Source of the DNA: Asaia bogorensis
GTDB taxonomy: Bacteria; Pseudomonadota; Alphaproteobacteria; Acetobacterales; Acetobacteraceae
Assembly: GCA_945868845.1 (NCBI GenBank)
Contig: CAMBMS010000006.1
Span: forward strand, 62,001 to 126,000
DNA length: 64,000 nt
Direction of reading: 5' to 3'
The position numbers and the translations under genes are program-made. Shown piece after piece: positions 63,035 to 64,000 of the stretch (positions are counted from its first letter, which is position 1; every line of letters starts with the position of its first letter). Below the pieces are notes generated by a model. It ran no database searches, was not told where the DNA came from, and saw only the letters and a program-made list of their open reading frames with translations.

Positions 63035-64000
63035 ATGGACTGGCAGGGACGTAGAATATTGGTGACTGGCGCGGCCGGCTTCCTCGGTTCCAATCTGTGC
63101 CACGCCCTGGCCGCGCGCGGCGCAAGGGTCACGGCGCTGGACGGTTTCCTGTTCGGCGGCGGCGCCAACCGGGTGAACCTGGAGGGCGCCGATGTTGAAC
63201 TGGTGGAAGGCGATATCCGCGACATCGATTTACGCAATCTCTGCGAGGGCCGCGATGCCATCTTCAATCTTGCCGCCCAAACCTCCCACATGGGTGGCCA
63301 GCGCGACCCACTGTCTGATATCGCCGTCAATGCCGTCGCCCAGGTCCGCCTAATTCAGGCCGCGCGCGAGGCCGCGCCTGATGCCGTGGTGGTGCACGCC
63401 TCCACCCGCCAGTTCTATGGCCGCGCCCTTTATTTACCGGTCGATGAAGACCACCCGATCAACCCGCCGGACGCCAATGGCGTCTCCAAATTCGCCGGCG
63501 AGCAGTACTGGATGCTGGAACACCGCGTACACAATCGGCCAGTCGTTTCACTGCGCCTAACCAATTGCTACGGCCCGCGCCTACGCATCCGCGACGCGCG
63601 GCAAACCTTCCTCGGCATCTGGATCCGCTACGTGCTGGAAGGCAAGCCGTTCGAGGTTTGGGGTGGCGAGCAATTGCGCGACCTGACTTATGTGGACGAC
63701 GTGACTGAAGCCTTTCTGTCCGCCGCTGCCAGCCCGGCCTGTCATGGCAAGATTTTCAATATCGGGGGCCCGCCGCCGGCATCGCTGCTGGAACTGGCGC
63801 AAATGACCGTGCGCGCCGCCAACGGTGCGGCGACCTTTACCATCCGCGCGTTCCCCGCCGACCGCGCCCGCATCGATATCGGTAGCTACCACGCCAACGA
63901 TGCCGCCTTCCGCGCTGCCGCCGGCTGGGCCCCGCAAGTCGGGCTGGAAGAAGGCATTCGCCGTTCGCTGGACTGGTACCGCTCCCGCCTCGCTGCCTAT
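63035..64000 (+). CDS. NAD-dependent epimerase/dehydratase (extended SDR), cut by window end
   Basis: An open frame of 322 codons running off the window. It starts MDWQGRRILVTGAAGFLGSNL, the GxxGxxG NAD motif of nucleotide-sugar epimerases, and continues GDIRDIDLRNLCEGRDAIFN, LAAQTSHMGGQ, HASTRQFYGRALYLPVDEDHP and LRLTNCYGPRLRIRDARQTF, then LRDLTYVDDVTEAFLSAA. At the catalytic YxxxK site the sequence is ANGVSKFAGEQYW, so Asn stands at the Tyr position while Lys is kept. AAGGGAGAA lies before the ATG. The product probably acts on a UDP- or GDP-sugar; the C-terminus is mostly present. Confidence 0.88.
   Translation, partial: MDWQGRRILVTGAAGFLGSNLCHALAARGARVTALDGFLFGGGANRVNLEGADVELVEGDIRDIDLRNLCEGRDAIFNLAAQTSHMGGQRDPLSDIAVNAVAQVRLIQAAREAAPDAVVVHASTRQFYGRALYLPVDEDHPINPPDANGVSKFAGEQYWMLEHRVHNRPVVSLRLTNCYGPRLRIRDARQTFLGIWIRYVLEGKPFEVWGGEQLRDLTYVDDVTEAFLSAAASPACHGKIFNIGGPPPASLLELAQMTVRAANGAATFTIRAFPADRARIDIGSYHANDAAFRAAAGWAPQVGLEEGIRRSLDWYRSRLAAY

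Noticed and set aside
1-64000. CRISPR array, toxin-antitoxin, secretion, phage structural or other defence systems
   Set aside because: No spaced direct repeats and no recognisable cas, toxin, restriction, secretion or capsid genes were seen on either strand.

Overview
The window is GC-rich chromosomal DNA from a Gram-negative alphaproteobacterium. I infer Rhodospirillales, most likely the family Acetobacteraceae. The grounds are a core block tyrA-hisC-chorismate mutase / metX-metW-lipoprotein-aminotransferase-hom-glpX-recJ, an rpe-heparinase-purH block, a zinc-ligand-poor L31 protein and a LolA carrier. No rRNA gene and no CRISPR array is present. One tRNA gene, tRNA-Glu(UUC), was found.

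Layout. 0.1-8 kb: catabolic genes (Ldh2-type dehydrogenase, fumarylacetoacetase-fold hydrolase, MFS carrier, luciferase-like enzyme, aldo/keto reductase, HpaB-type monooxygenase). 8-11 kb: a broken glutathionyl-hydroquinone reductase, an orphan S24 repressor and an IS3-family element with a nonsense codon in orfA. 11-14 kb: gmk-yicC-lolA facing an SDR gene. 14.2-15.3 kb: an internally deleted transposase and the tail of a truncated gene. 15.3-26.8 kb: amino-acid biosynthesis (tyrosine, histidine, methionine, threonine), fructose bisphosphatase and recJ, with little sign of disturbance. 26.8-28 kb: tRNA-Glu followed by about 1 kb of gene-poor, decayed DNA. 28-35 kb: a second catabolic island (decarboxylase-type amidohydrolase, two SDRs, cyclase, orphan carboxyltransferase, DHA2 exporter). 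35-41 kb: hybrid sensor kinase, a wrecked peptide-binding protein gene, cupin, DedA, a cysteine-free racemase-fold protein, and a heptosyltransferase-like protein. 41-48 kb: organic-acid genes (TPP enzyme, internally deleted enolase-superfamily gene, D-2-hydroxyacid dehydrogenase, two-subunit TPP decarboxylase, tcuA/tcuB). 48-57 kb: housekeeping genes (rpmE, HD hydrolase, purH, heparinase-like, rpe, rsmB, GT39) with a glycosyltransferase pseudogene and a decayed IS630 element. 57-64 kb: luciferase-like enzyme, DUF445 protein, a zinc uptake operon behind a Zur-type dyad, an alpha/beta hydrolase, and a nucleotide-sugar epimerase cut by the window end.

How it fits together. The biosynthetic core is compact: genes overlap by ATGA or sit a few bases apart. 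The catabolic islands between the core blocks look like assortments of aromatic and organic-acid degradation genes, and they carry most of the damage. About ten decayed loci can be read directly (nonsense codons, frameshifts, in-frame internal deletions, truncated transposases). This suggests a lineage that is losing accessory functions. No single novel defence or secretion system is visible. The observations most worth a second look are the Zur-box / 34-residue ORF / znuCB arrangement, a near-consensus parS site, a possible AUU start codon in a DedA gene, the two internally deleted but still open reading frames, and several enzymes lacking canonical catalytic residues.
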